Positions 1 to 9,594 of a DNA stretch of 38,450 nt are shown one piece after another (position 1 is the first letter of the stretch; every line of letters starts with the position of its first letter). Below the pieces are notes generated by a model, which saw only the letters and a program-made list of their open reading frames with translations, did no database searches and was not told the origin of the DNA. Source of the stretch: Acidobacteriota bacterium (GTDB lineage Bacteria; Acidobacteriota; Polarisedimenticolia; J045); contig RFIB01000100.1 of assembly GCA_003695625.1 (NCBI GenBank), positions 1 to 38,450 on the forward strand, written 5' to 3'. Made by a program: the position numbers and the translations under genes.

Positions 1-855
1 ACCGACGAGGATCCCCTGGAGCCGCTGGCGCCGCATCATGAACGTCACCGTCGAGAGCTTCGTCTCGACACCGGCCAGCACGCCGATCACCGAGATCGTG
101 CCCCCCGCCCGGGTCGCCCGGATCGAGCGTTCGAGCGTGCCGGCTCCGCCGATCTCGAGCGTGACGTCGGCGCCGAGACCGCCGGTCGCCTCGAGCACCG
201 CCGTGTCCCACTCGGGGTTCGTCGCGTAGTTGATGCCGAACTCGGCGCCCAGCTCGCGCGCCCGCGCCAGCTTGGCGTCGCTGCTGCTGGTGACGATCGG
301 GCGCGCCCCGAGGGCCGCCGCGATCTGGACACCGAACACGGACACGCCGCCCGTGCCGAGGCACAGCGCCGTTCCGCCGGGCTCGAGCCCGCCGTCCTCG
401 AGCAACCCGCACCACGCGGTCAGCGCGGCGATCGGCAGCGTCGCCGCCTGCTCGCTCGACCAGCCGTCGGGGACGGGCACGATCGCGTGCGCCGCGAGCA
501 CGACCTCCTCCGCGGCGACCCCGGGGCCGGGCAGGCCGAGCGTGCCGCCGAGGTAGCGTTCCTCGAACCGGCCGTCCTGCCAGTCGGCGATGAAATGCGT
601 CATCACGCGATCGCCGACCGCCACGTCCTCGACGCCGTCGCCGACCGCGGTGACCGTGCCGGCCCCGTCGCTGACCGGCACCGCGGGCAGCGCGAAGTGC
701 GGGTTGTACTGGCCGCGGACCACCAGCAGGTCCCGGTAGTTGAGCGAGATCGCCTCGATCCGCACGCGGACCTGACCGGGGCCCGGGTGCGGGACCGGCA
801 CGTCGCGCAACGCCAGTCCCTCGATGCCGAATCGCTCGAGCTGCCACGCCTTCAT
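1..855 (-). CDS. NAD(P)-dependent zinc-type alcohol dehydrogenase / quinone oxidoreductase family protein (partial, runs off left edge)
   Basis: Reverse strand reads MKAWQLERFGIEGLALRDVPVPHPGPGQVRVRIEAISLNYRDLLVVRGQYN... from ATG at 855; open to the window edge, so absent from the ORF track. N-terminal MDR-family pattern (GQVRVRIEAISLNYRDLLVVRG). Confidence 0.85.
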   Translation of the reverse strand, partial: MKAWQLERFGIEGLALRDVPVPHPGPGQVRVRIEAISLNYRDLLVVRGQYNPHFALPAVPVSDGAGTVTAVGDGVEDVAVGDRVMTHFIADWQDGRFEERYLGGTLGLPGPGVAAEEVVLAAHAIVPVPDGWSSEQAATLPIAALTAWCGLLEDGGLEPGGTALCLGTGGVSVFGVQIAAALGARPIVTSSSDAKLARARELGAEFGINYATNPEWDTAVLEATGGLGADVTLEIGGAGTLERSIRATRAGGTISVIGVLAGVETKLSTVTFMMRRQRLQGILVG

Positions 856-982
856 CGGAACCGCCCTCCGTGGATTCGTTGCCGGCGTCAGCTTACCGCC
901 GATGCGACGCGCACGGCGCCGGCCCGTCGCCCATAATGGCGACAGGGAACGGGCCCCGCGAACGGGCCGGTCTCCCGGGAGC

Positions 983-1336
983 ATGACGATGGCCCGCAAG
1001 CGGCTCTACCGGGTGGTCTTCCTCGGCCGCGGCCAGGTCTACGAGCTGTACGCCCGCTCGGTCTCGCAGGGATCGCTGTTCGGCTTCATCGAGATCGAGG
1101 GGCTGACGTTCGGCGAGCGCTCGCAGGTCGTCGTCGATCCCGGCGAGGAGAGCCTCAAGCGCGAGTTCGAGGGGGTCGAGCGGATCCACGTCCCGATGCA
1201 CGCCGTGATCCGCATCGACGAGGTCGAGCGCGAGGGGGTCTCGCGGATGCGCCCGGTGGACAAGGGCGACGCGAGCGTGACCCCGTTCCCCTCCCCGATT
1301 CTCGGCGTGCCGCCGCGAGGCGGCGGCAAGGACTGA
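983..1336 (+). CDS. DUF1820 family protein
   Basis: Product MTMARKRLYRVVFLGRGQVYELYARSVSQGSLFGFIEIEGLTFGE... resembles the DUF1820 family; start could also be 989. Confidence 0.75.
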   Translation: MTMARKRLYRVVFLGRGQVYELYARSVSQGSLFGFIEIEGLTFGERSQVVVDPGEESLKREFEGVERIHVPMHAVIRIDEVEREGVSRMRPVDKGDASVTPFPSPILGVPPRGGGKD

Positions 1337-1344
1337 CCGGCGGC

Positions 1345-2565
1345 TCACCGGCGGCGGCGGAGCCCGTCGAGCACCGCGCGCAGCGAGAACACCTGTCGCG
1401 GATCCCGTTCCTCGGTGACGATCCGCTCGAGCCCGCGCGCGAGCCGCGGGCTGCGCGTCACGCACCACGCCGCCAGGTCGACCAGACGGGGACGCGCCGC
1501 CCAGCGCTCCGCGGCGAGAAACCCCTCGTACGCGGGACGGACCGCGCGTTCGATGCGCTCGCGATACAGCGCCGCGGCGTCGCCGTCCGGCCCCGCGGCG
1601 ACGATCGCCTCGGCCGCAATCATCCCGGTCTCGAGCGCCTTGCCGATCCCCTCGTCGGTCAGCGGCAGCGCCGCGGCCGCCGCATCGCCCACGGCGAGCA
1701 CCGGTCCGCGTGCCGCGGCGCGCAGTCCGCGCATGCCGGAGCGGATCTGCGCCGCACGCGGCCTGGCGACGAGACGCCCCCTGGCGAACAGCTCGCGGAC
1801 GGCGGGGTGCGCGGCCAGCGCGGCGAGCCGTTCGCTGACCGGAGCGCCGCGACGGCCGGCGGCGGCGTCCCACGCGACCGCGCCGACGTTGCACAGGCGC
1901 CCGCCGAGCGGGAAGACCCAGCCGTAGCCCGGCGCGAGCCCGTGCGAGAACAGGCCGAGCAGCTCGTCGGGAACCGGAGCGTCGGTCTCGAGATGGCCGC
2001 GCAGCGCGACGGCCTGGGCGACCCCGTCGACCAGCCCGAGGCGGGCACCGAGCGCCGACGCGGCGCCGGTGGCCAGGACCAGCCGACGAGCGGCCACGAT
2101 CCGCGACGCATCGTCGCCGGCCAGCTCGGCGCGCACGCCGTCCTCGCCGACGGTGACGTCCTTGACGGCGGCGCGGACGAACAGCGCCCCGCGGTCCGTC
2201 GCCCACGACGCGAGCCGCGCGTCGAACCGCGCGCGCGAGAGGGTGACGAACGGGCCCGGGACGCTGACCGCACTCCCCGACGGGGCGATCGCCCGCGCCC
2301 GGCCGACGGCGTGCCCCATGCGGGCGATCTCGTCCCACAGACCGAGCCGCTCGAGAACGCGGCGCGCTCCGTGGGCGAGCGCCTCGCCGCAGACCTTGAC
2401 CCGCGGGAATGACGCCCGGTCGACGAGAAGAACGCGCAGGCCGGCCCCGGCCAGGCTCCCGGCGGCGACCGCCCCCGCCGGCCCCGCGCCCGCGACGAGC
2501 ACGTCGGGCCGCTCGGCGCTCGGCGCGAGATCGGCGAGACCGACCTGGCGCAGCTCAGCGGCCAC
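1345..2565 (-). CDS. FAD-dependent oxidoreductase, geranylgeranyl reductase family-like
   Basis: N-terminal dinucleotide fold DVLVAGAGPAGAVAAGSLAGAG, then VDRASFPRVKVCGEAL and a later GPVLAVGDAAAAALPLTDEGIGKALETG motif; GTG start. Confidence 0.85.
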   Translation of the reverse strand: MAAELRQVGLADLAPSAERPDVLVAGAGPAGAVAAGSLAGAGLRVLLVDRASFPRVKVCGEALAHGARRVLERLGLWDEIARMGHAVGRARAIAPSGSAVSVPGPFVTLSRARFDARLASWATDRGALFVRAAVKDVTVGEDGVRAELAGDDASRIVAARRLVLATGAASALGARLGLVDGVAQAVALRGHLETDAPVPDELLGLFSHGLAPGYGWVFPLGGRLCNVGAVAWDAAAGRRGAPVSERLAALAAHPAVRELFARGRLVARPRAAQIRSGMRGLRAAARGPVLAVGDAAAAALPLTDEGIGKALETGMIAAEAIVAAGPDGDAAALYRERIERAVRPAYEGFLAAERWAARPRLVDLAAWCVTRSPRLARGLERIVTEERDPRQVFSLRAVLDGLRRRR

Positions 2566-2613
2566 GGCCCCCGCTCCGCGGGGCGACCGCCGCCGCCTGC
2601 GCCGGGGACGCCG

Positions 2614-3024
2614 TCAGTCCGGGGCGGGATCGCGGCCGGCGTCCCGGTCCACGGCGACGGGCGCGGAGTCCTCGTAGAGCAGCTCGCGCAGCCTGCGCCG
2701 CTCCGCCGGCGGGACCGACACGAACGACACGCCGAACGCCGCGCGCGGCGGACCTGGCGATCCCTCGGGCTCGCGCACGGCGAGCGCCTCGAGGACCAGC
2801 GGACGCGGATCCCCGGGCACGTGGATCTCCAGCTCGAGCAGCGTGCCGAGCTCGACCGCGCCGGCCAGCACGATCAGCGCGCCCGTCTCCGAGATGTTGA
2901 GCGTGTGCCCGCGCAGCGGCCGGCTGGCCGACCCCGCACGGGCGCGCAGCTCGAGCCGCAGCGCACGCCGTGCGCCTGCGCGGCGCTCTCCGCTGAGCCT
3001 GAAGTCTCTCGTCCGCGGGCCCAT
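2614..3024 (-). CDS. PilZ domain-containing protein
   Basis: RRAGARRALRLELRARAG...HTLNISETGALIVL...LLELEIHVPG...FGVSFVSVPPAERRRLRELL; PilZ-like RxxxR and (D/N)xSxxG pattern. Internal Met chosen as start. Confidence 0.7.
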   Translation of the reverse strand: MGPRTRDFRLSGERRAGARRALRLELRARAGSASRPLRGHTLNISETGALIVLAGAVELGTLLELEIHVPGDPRPLVLEALAVREPEGSPGPPRAAFGVSFVSVPPAERRRLRELLYEDSAPVAVDRDAGRDPAPD

Positions 3025-3185
3025 CGGAGCGAACGTAGAGCCGCGGCGGACGGCACCGCAACGTCGGCCCGGCTCGACGCGCCGCGGCACCCGCCGGCCC
3101 TCCGGGACGCCGCCCGGGCCGGCCGGCTCGTGCAGAATGTTCCGTCCGGACCGCCGCCCGGAGCGCGTCCGTGGAGGTCCCCGCG

Positions 3186-6100
3186 ATGCATCGACGTCTG
3201 GCCGGCATCCCGCCCGTCCTTCTCGCGCTGGCGCTCGCGCCGGTCATTCTGGCACCGCGTGCCGCCGCCGGCGCCGCGCTGCCTCCGGCCGAGGAACTCG
3301 CCGGGCTCGCCGCCCGCGCGATCGGTCCGGCCGGGATGAGCGGGCGCGTGACCGACGTCGAGGGGGTCCCCGGCGATCCGGGGCCGCTGTGGGTCGGCAC
3401 GGCCGCCGGCGGCGTGTTCCGCTCGCGCAACGGCGGGCTGACGTTCGAGCCGGTGTTCGACGACCAGCGGTTCGCCTCGATCGGCGACATCGCGGTATTC
3501 GCGCGGGTGCCCGAGATCGTCTGGGTCGGCACCGGCGAGGCCAACGTGCGCAACTCGGTGTCGTACGGCGGCGGCGTGTACCGCTCGACCGACGGCGGCG
3601 AGACGTGGACGTTCCTCGGCCTCGGCGAGAGCGAGCGGATCGCGCGGATCGTGCTCCATCCGGACGATCCCGACGTGGCGTGGGTCGCGGCGCTCGGTCC
3701 GCTGTGGACGGGCGGCGGGCAGCGCGGCGTGTACAAGACGACCGACGGCGGCCGCTCGTGGCGGCGGGTGCTGTTCGTCGACGACGACACGGGGGCGGCG
3801 GACCTGGCCATCGATCCGTCGAATCCGAACCGGCTGCTCGCCGCGACGTGGGACCATCGCCGGACGCCGGCGTTCTTCCGCTCGGGCGGGCCCGGCTCGG
3901 GACTGTGGCGGAGCGTCGACGGCGGCGAGACGTGGACGCGGCTCGGCCCCGCCGACGGCCTGCCGGACGGCGAGCTCGGCCGGATCGGCCTCGCCTTCGC
4001 GCCGTCCGACCCGCGGATCGTCTACGCGCTGGTCGAGGCGCAGCGCAACGTGGTGCTGCGCTCCGAGGACGGCGGACGGACGTTCCGGCGCACCGCGGCG
4101 ACGCGCCGGTTCGGCAACCGGCCGTTCTACTTCTCGCAGCTCCGCGTCGATCCGGAGCGTCCGCTGCGCGTCTACAGCCTGTGGACGCTGGTCAGCGTCT
4201 CCGAGGACGGCGGCGAGAGCTGGCGCGTGCTCGTGCCGTTCCGGGACGTCCATCCGGACCATCACGCGATGTGGATCGACCCGGCGGACGGACGCCGGAT
4301 CGTCGTCGGCAACGACGGCGGCGTGGCGATCAGCCTCGACCGCGGCACGACGTGGCGCTTCGTCGAGACGCTGGCGCTGGCGCAGTTCTACCACGTCGCC
4401 GTCGACGACGACCTGCCGTACCACGTGTACGGCGGGCTGCAGGACAACGGCTCGTGGCGCGGCCCGGCGTACGTGTGGGAGAACGGCGGCATCCGCAATC
4501 ATCACTGGGACGAGGTCGGCTTCGGGGACGGCTTCGACACGCTGCCCGATCCGCGCGACTCGCGGCGCGGCTACGCGACGAGCCAGCAGGGATTCCTGAT
4601 GCGCTGGAATCTCGAGACCGGCGAACGGCGCTCGATCCGCCCCGCCCCGCCGGAGGGCGTCGAGCTGCGCGTGAACTGGAACCCGGCCGTCGCGCTCGAT
4701 CCGTTCGATCCCGACACGATCTGGTTCGGCAGCCAGTTCGTGCACCGCTCGCGCGACCGCGGCGAGACGTGGGAGATCCTCAGCGAAGACCTGACGACCA
4801 ACGACCCGCAGTACCAGCGCCAGGCCGACAGCGGCGGGCTGACCCGGGATGTCACCGGCGCCGAGAACTTCACGACACTGACCGAGATCGCGCCGAGCCC
4901 GGTGGCCCGCGGCGTCGTCTGGGTCGGCAGCGACGACGGCCGCGTGCACCTGACGCGCGACGGCGGCACGCGCTGGACCAGCGTCGAGGACCGCTTCCGC
5001 GGCGTGCCGCGCGGGGCGTGGGTCGCCGACATCCACGCTTCGGCGCACGAGCCGGGGCGCGCCTTCGTCGTGCTCGACGACCACCGCCGCGGCGATCACC
5101 GGCCGTACGTCGTGCGCACCGACGACTTCGGGCGGCACTTCGAGGCGCTCGCGCTCGAGGGCGTCGAAGGGCACGCGATGGTGATCGCCGAGCATCCGAC
5201 CGACGAGCGCGTCCTGTTCCTCGGCACCGAACACGGGCTGTGGATCTCGCTCGACCGCGGGCGGCGATGGTCGCGATTCGAGAGCGGCGTGCCGCGGGCT
5301 CCGGTCCGCGATCTGGCGATCCAGCGCCGCGAGCACGACCTCGTCATCGCGACCCACGGGCGCGGGCTGTTCGTGCTCGACGACATCCGGCCGCTCGCGC
5401 GCCTGGCCGACGGCGAGCCGGCCGCGCGGCTGACGCTGTTCGACGTGCCGCCGGCGATCGAGCACGTCGTGCGGCAGACCGGCGCCTCGCGGTTCCCCGG
5501 ACACGGCGAGTTCCGTGGCGAGAACCGGCCCTACGGCGCGCGGATCCGGTTCCGGATCGTCGACCCGGAGCTGCCCACGGCCGAGGAGCTCGCGCGGCGC
5601 GCGGCGCTGCGGCGCCAGACGGACGGCGGCCGGGACCGCGAGGAGACCGACCAGGTGCGCGCGGTCGTCACCGTCGCCGACGCCGACGGGGCCGTCGTGC
5701 GCCGCTTCGAGCGCCCGGTCCATCGCGGGATCAATCTCGTGACGTGGGACCTGCGCCGCGATCCGTGGAAGCGGCCCCGGCGCCCGGACGCGCTCGAGTT
5801 CGACCGCGGCGCCGGAGCGCCCGTCCCGTGGGGCCGGTACCGCGTGACGGTCCGCGTCGGCGAGGACGAGGCGGCGACGACGGTCGAGGTGCTGCCCGAT
5901 CCGAGGCTCGAGACCACGCCGGAGCAGCGTGCCGCGTGGTGGGAGGCGGTCGCGCGGGCCGGCGCTCTCTCCGAGCGCCTGGCCGCCGCCGTCTCGGCGA
6001 TCGACGAACTGCGCGCCGACGCGGCGGCGCTGCGGCGCAAGGCGGGCGCGCGCTGGCCCCGGCGGCTCAGGAGCGACCCGCCCGCCCCGGAGCGGAAGGA

Positions 6101-6425
6101 GATCGAGGATGCCGCGCGGGCGCTCGAGAAGCGGCTCGACGAGGTCGAGCGGCTCGTCTGGACGCCTCCGGACGCGCAGGGGATCTTCGCGCCGCATCAC
6201 GCATGGGGGCGCCTGTCCCGCGCGCTGATGATGCTCCGTTCGAGCTGGGGCCCGCCGACCGCGGCACAGCTCGCCTACCTGGCCCGGGCGGAGCGCGCGA
6301 CCGGCGAGGCGCTCGAGGCGCTGGCCTCGGTCGACGACGACGCCGCGGCGCTGCGCGAGCTGGCGGCACGGCACGGGCTCGCGCTGCTCGACGCGGCGCT
6401 GGCGGACTCAGCGCCGTCCGACTGA
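3186..6425 (+). CDS. VPS10/sortilin-like BNR-repeat (WD40/YVTN-type propeller) secreted protein
   Basis: Long ORF (3171..6425) with signal peptide and repeated SxDGGxTW / RSTDGGETW BNR motifs. Start at MHRRLAG (3186) or upstream 3171. Confidence 0.85.
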   Translation: MHRRLAGIPPVLLALALAPVILAPRAAAGAALPPAEELAGLAARAIGPAGMSGRVTDVEGVPGDPGPLWVGTAAGGVFRSRNGGLTFEPVFDDQRFASIGDIAVFARVPEIVWVGTGEANVRNSVSYGGGVYRSTDGGETWTFLGLGESERIARIVLHPDDPDVAWVAALGPLWTGGGQRGVYKTTDGGRSWRRVLFVDDDTGAADLAIDPSNPNRLLAATWDHRRTPAFFRSGGPGSGLWRSVDGGETWTRLGPADGLPDGELGRIGLAFAPSDPRIVYALVEAQRNVVLRSEDGGRTFRRTAATRRFGNRPFYFSQLRVDPERPLRVYSLWTLVSVSEDGGESWRVLVPFRDVHPDHHAMWIDPADGRRIVVGNDGGVAISLDRGTTWRFVETLALAQFYHVAVDDDLPYHVYGGLQDNGSWRGPAYVWENGGIRNHHWDEVGFGDGFDTLPDPRDSRRGYATSQQGFLMRWNLETGERRSIRPAPPEGVELRVNWNPAVALDPFDPDTIWFGSQFVHRSRDRGETWEILSEDLTTNDPQYQRQADSGGLTRDVTGAENFTTLTEIAPSPVARGVVWVGSDDGRVHLTRDGGTRWTSVEDRFRGVPRGAWVADIHASAHEPGRAFVVLDDHRRGDHRPYVVRTDDFGRHFEALALEGVEGHAMVIAEHPTDERVLFLGTEHGLWISLDRGRRWSRFESGVPRAPVRDLAIQRREHDLVIATHGRGLFVLDDIRPLARLADGEPAARLTLFDVPPAIEHVVRQTGASRFPGHGEFRGENRPYGARIRFRIVDPELPTAEELARRAALRRQTDGGRDREETDQVRAVVTVADADGAVVRRFERPVHRGINLVTWDLRRDPWKRPRRPDALEFDRGAGAPVPWGRYRVTVRVGEDEAATTVEVLPDPRLETTPEQRAAWWEAVARAGALSERLAAAVSAIDELRADAAALRRKAGARWPRRLRSDPPAPERKEIEDAARALEKRLDEVERLVWTPPDAQGIFAPHHAWGRLSRALMMLRSSWGPPTAAQLAYLARAERATGEALEALASVDDDAAALRELAARHGLALLDAALADSAPSD

Positions 6426-7256
6426 CCGCCCGTCGGCCGGGGATGCCCCGCCATCGCGCGCGAAGAACGCGTCCTCCCACGCGAGCTGTCGCGCGCGTGC
6501 CTCGCGCAGGGGCCGTGACCGCGCGGCCAGGCGGAGCACGGCCCGGTTCAGCGCGCGCATCGGCTGGCGCAGGGGACGCTCGAAGTCGACGAACAGCACC
6601 GCGCGCCACTCGTCGGTGTCGTTCCAGACCTCGTGGTTGTAGGTATCGTCGAAGACGAGGCTGCGCCCTTCCTCCCAGTGCAGGACCCGGTCGGCGACGC
6701 GGATCCGGCAGCGCGCACGCTCGCGCGGCACGACGAGCCCGAGGTGGTAGCGCAGCACGCCCGCGTACGGCCCGCGGTGCTGCGGGATGTGCTTTCCCGG
6801 CGCGAGGATCGAGAACATCGCGGTCAGCATTCCCGGGATCCGTTCCAGCGCGGCGACGGTCCGCGGGCAGTACGCGGCGGCGCGCGGCGAGACGAGCCCG
6901 TAGCCGGCGATGAAGAACGTCTTCCAGCGGTCATCCGACGTGATGGTCGCCACGTCCCGCGCGATCTCGTGAAAGCTCGCCAGCTCCGCCCGGCGGGCGA
7001 GCAGGACCGTGAGCTCGTCGCGGATGGCCCGCCACGACGCCTCCACCTGCGCGACCCACGGGAACGTGTCCGGCGCATAGACCGGCGGATCGCCGTGCAC
7101 CGAGGCGGCGGCGATGGCGCGCTCGAACAGGTCGCCGACGCGGCGCAGCAGCGCCTGGCGGCGCGATCGCGGCGGCGTCACGCGAACGCGGCGCGAATAG
7201 TCGAGCGTCGTCGGCGCGTCGTCATCGGGGGCAGGGTGCGCCCTGCCGTGCGGCAT
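6408..7256 (-). CDS. Aspartyl/asparaginyl beta-hydroxylase domain protein
   Basis: IPQHRGPYAGVLRYHLGLVVP...RIRVADRVLHWEEGRSLVFDDTYNHEVWNDTDEWRAVLFVDFERP matches the Asp/Asn hydroxylase cupin core. Convergent overlap with the preceding CDS. Confidence 0.85.
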   Translation of the reverse strand: MPHGRAHPAPDDDAPTTLDYSRRVRVTPPRSRRQALLRRVGDLFERAIAAASVHGDPPVYAPDTFPWVAQVEASWRAIRDELTVLLARRAELASFHEIARDVATITSDDRWKTFFIAGYGLVSPRAAAYCPRTVAALERIPGMLTAMFSILAPGKHIPQHRGPYAGVLRYHLGLVVPRERARCRIRVADRVLHWEEGRSLVFDDTYNHEVWNDTDEWRAVLFVDFERPLRQPMRALNRAVLRLAARSRPLREARARQLAWEDAFFARDGGASPADGRSVGRR

Positions 7257-7361
7257 CGGTCGCCTCCCCTCGGGAACCGGGCCGGGCCGTCGTGCCCCGC
7301 GGTCAGGATACCGGAAGCCGGGACGGGAGCGGCGGCAACGCACGCTCCGGCGGGCGGAGGG

Positions 7362-8657
7362 TCAGGACTCGTCGAACGGTCGGCCGCGCCCGAGCAGGTA
7401 GCCCTGCCCGTAGTGGACGCCGAGCCGTCGCATCGTCTCGAGCTCGGCCTCCGTCTCGATCCCCTCGGCGACCACCTCGGCCCCCAGCTTGCCGGCGAGC
7501 GCGCACAGCGACGCGATCAGCGCCTGCCGGGCGACGTCGGCATCGGACGAGCGGACGAGCGACATGTCGATCTTGATCAGGTCCGGCTCGAGATCCATCG
7601 CCGCCGCCATGCTCGCGTAGCCCGACCCGACGTCGTCGAGCGCGATCCGGATGCCGATCCGCCGGAAGTGGTCGCAGGTGCGGCGCAGGATGTCGAAGTT
7701 GGTCACCGTCTCGCGCTCGGAGATCTCGAACACGAGGTCGTGGGGCTGCAGGCCGCAGCCGTCGAGCGTGCGCTGGAGTTCCGCGCCGGTGAACGCCGGA
7801 TCGTGCACGGCCGACGGCAGCGTGTTGAGGAACAGCTTGGCGCCGGCGGGCAGCCGGCCGGCGGCGCCGCGCAGCGCGGCCTTCCGGCACAGGCAGTCGA
7901 GCTCGAACGTCACGCCGGCGGTCTCCGCCACGCCGAACAGCTGGGCCGGCGAGACCCACGGCGTCGACCACGGACCGCGGGCCAGCGCCTCGAAGCCGAA
8001 CACCCTGCCCGACGCGATCTCGATCAGCGGCTGGTACACGCTCTGGATCTGCTCGGCGAAGATGATCGTCAGCAGCTCGTTCTCGGCCTCGATCGCGGCC
8101 AGCCGGGCCTTGAGCCGCGCGTGGTCGCGGGCCCGGCGGACCGCGCTGACGAACGCCTTCTCGGGTCGCGTCGCCGGATTGTGCAGCGCCAGTCCGCAGC
8201 CGACGGAGAACCGCGGCGGACGGGCCGCATACGGATAGACGATCTGCGACGCGTGCTTGGCGAGGTAGCGGTCGAGGGTCTCGCCGAGCGCGTGCGCGGC
8301 CTGGCGGTAGAACTCGAGGTCGTCGCGCGGGCGGCCGAGCCAGACGGTCAGCGAGTCGGGCTCGCCGAGGGACGTGACGATCCGGTCCTCCTCGCGCATC
8401 GCGCGTCCGAGGCAGCGGCGGACCGCATCCTCGAGCCGCTCGACGATCCGGTGCCAGGCAGGAGCGCCGAACTGGTCCTCGACGATGCCCAGCTCGGCGA
8501 GGTCGACGTAGAGCACGGCGAGCGCCCCGCACCGCGAGAGCAGTGCGGAAAGCTCCCGGGGGGTCTCCTCGGACGCGGTGCGCTCCCGCGTCCTCGTCCC
8601 CGCGGCCAGCTCGGGCTCGAGCGTCGTGCCTGGACCGGTCGACATCGGCTCCTGCAT
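7362..8657 (-). CDS. EAL-domain cyclic-di-GMP phosphodiesterase with degenerate N-terminal GGDEF-like region
   Basis: GFEALARGP, LVFEISERE, IALDDVGSGYASM, LIKIDMSLV, EVVAEGIETE EAL motifs; no GGDEF signature in the N-terminal half. Confidence 0.9.
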   Translation of the reverse strand: MQEPMSTGPGTTLEPELAAGTRTRERTASEETPRELSALLSRCGALAVLYVDLAELGIVEDQFGAPAWHRIVERLEDAVRRCLGRAMREEDRIVTSLGEPDSLTVWLGRPRDDLEFYRQAAHALGETLDRYLAKHASQIVYPYAARPPRFSVGCGLALHNPATRPEKAFVSAVRRARDHARLKARLAAIEAENELLTIIFAEQIQSVYQPLIEIASGRVFGFEALARGPWSTPWVSPAQLFGVAETAGVTFELDCLCRKAALRGAAGRLPAGAKLFLNTLPSAVHDPAFTGAELQRTLDGCGLQPHDLVFEISERETVTNFDILRRTCDHFRRIGIRIALDDVGSGYASMAAAMDLEPDLIKIDMSLVRSSDADVARQALIASLCALAGKLGAEVVAEGIETEAELETMRRLGVHYGQGYLLGRGRPFDES

Positions 8658-8893
8658 CCCTCCCGGCCGCGGCGGCCGGAGGCCGTCTCCCCCACGAAGG
8701 CAATCTGGGCGGCACCCGGCAGGCGGTCAACCGCTCCCCTGCCGCCCCGCCGCGACGGGCCCGGGCGGGCGACGCGGCACGCGACTGGCCGAATCCGGGA
8801 CGATCCGTATCCTGTCCTTCCGGCCCCATGACCGGCGGCGGCCGGACGGCGGACGGTGGCCGTCCGCCGGAGCTGCCGGCAGGCAATCACCGG

Positions 8894-9580
8894 ATGGATG
8901 ACCTTCGCTCGCTCGAACAGCTCGTCGAGCGCGACCGCGACACCGAGTTTCCGCCCGACGACGACCGGCTGCACGTGCGCGTCGTCGCCGTGGCGGACCT
9001 TCCCACCCGCTACGGGCGGTTCCGGGTCGTCGGCTTCTGCAACAGCCGGGACGACAAGGAGCACCTGGCGATCGTCCACGGTCCGATCGTGGGCGCGGCG
9101 GACGTGCTGACGCGGATCCACTCCGAATGCCTGACCGGGGACGCCCTCGGCTCGCTGCGCTGCGACTGCCGGGACCAGCTCGAGGCGGCGCTGCGCCGAC
9201 TGGCCAGCGCACCGCGCGGGCTGCTGCTCTACCTGCGCCAGGAGGGGCGCGGAATCGGCCTGGCGAACAAGATCCGCGCCTACTCGCTGCAGGACCGCGG
9301 GCTCGACACGGTCGAGGCGAACCTGGCGCTCGGCTTCCACGACGACGAGCGCGACTACGGCATCGCCGCGGCGATGCTGCGCAGCCTCGGCGTGCGGTCG
9401 ATCCGGCTGATGACGAACAATCCGCGCAAGATCGACCAGCTCCGCGCCCTCGGCGTCGAGGTCACGGGCCGCGAACCCCACGTGATCCCGCCCAACGAGC
9501 ACAACCGGTTCTATCTCGAGACGAAGGCGCGCCGCTCGGGCCACTTCATCGAGCTGGAAGCCGCCGCCGACGCGTCGTAG
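8894..9580 (+). CDS. ribA: GTP cyclohydrolase II
   Basis: HSECLTGDALGSLRCDCRDQL zinc site, YLRQEGRGIGLANKIRAYSLQD, RLMTNNPRKIDQL; 228 aa from ATG 8894. Confidence 0.95.
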   Translation: MDDLRSLEQLVERDRDTEFPPDDDRLHVRVVAVADLPTRYGRFRVVGFCNSRDDKEHLAIVHGPIVGAADVLTRIHSECLTGDALGSLRCDCRDQLEAALRRLASAPRGLLLYLRQEGRGIGLANKIRAYSLQDRGLDTVEANLALGFHDDERDYGIAAAMLRSLGVRSIRLMTNNPRKIDQLRALGVEVTGREPHVIPPNEHNRFYLETKARRSGHFIELEAAADAS

Positions 9581-9594
9581 CCCGGCGGCGCGGC

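Noticed and set aside
2843-6913. Very long overlapping ORFs in other frames (e.g. 1356 aa +, 1166 aa - at 2874..6374, 866 aa + at 24863..27463, 732 aa + at 6633..8831)
   Set aside because: Low-complexity Arg/Ala/Pro/Gly-rich translations antisense to or out of frame with clear families; expected artefact of high-GC DNA with few stop codons.
8658-8893. FMN riboswitch ahead of ribA
   Set aside because: No RFN-element conserved boxes recognised in the intergenic stretch.
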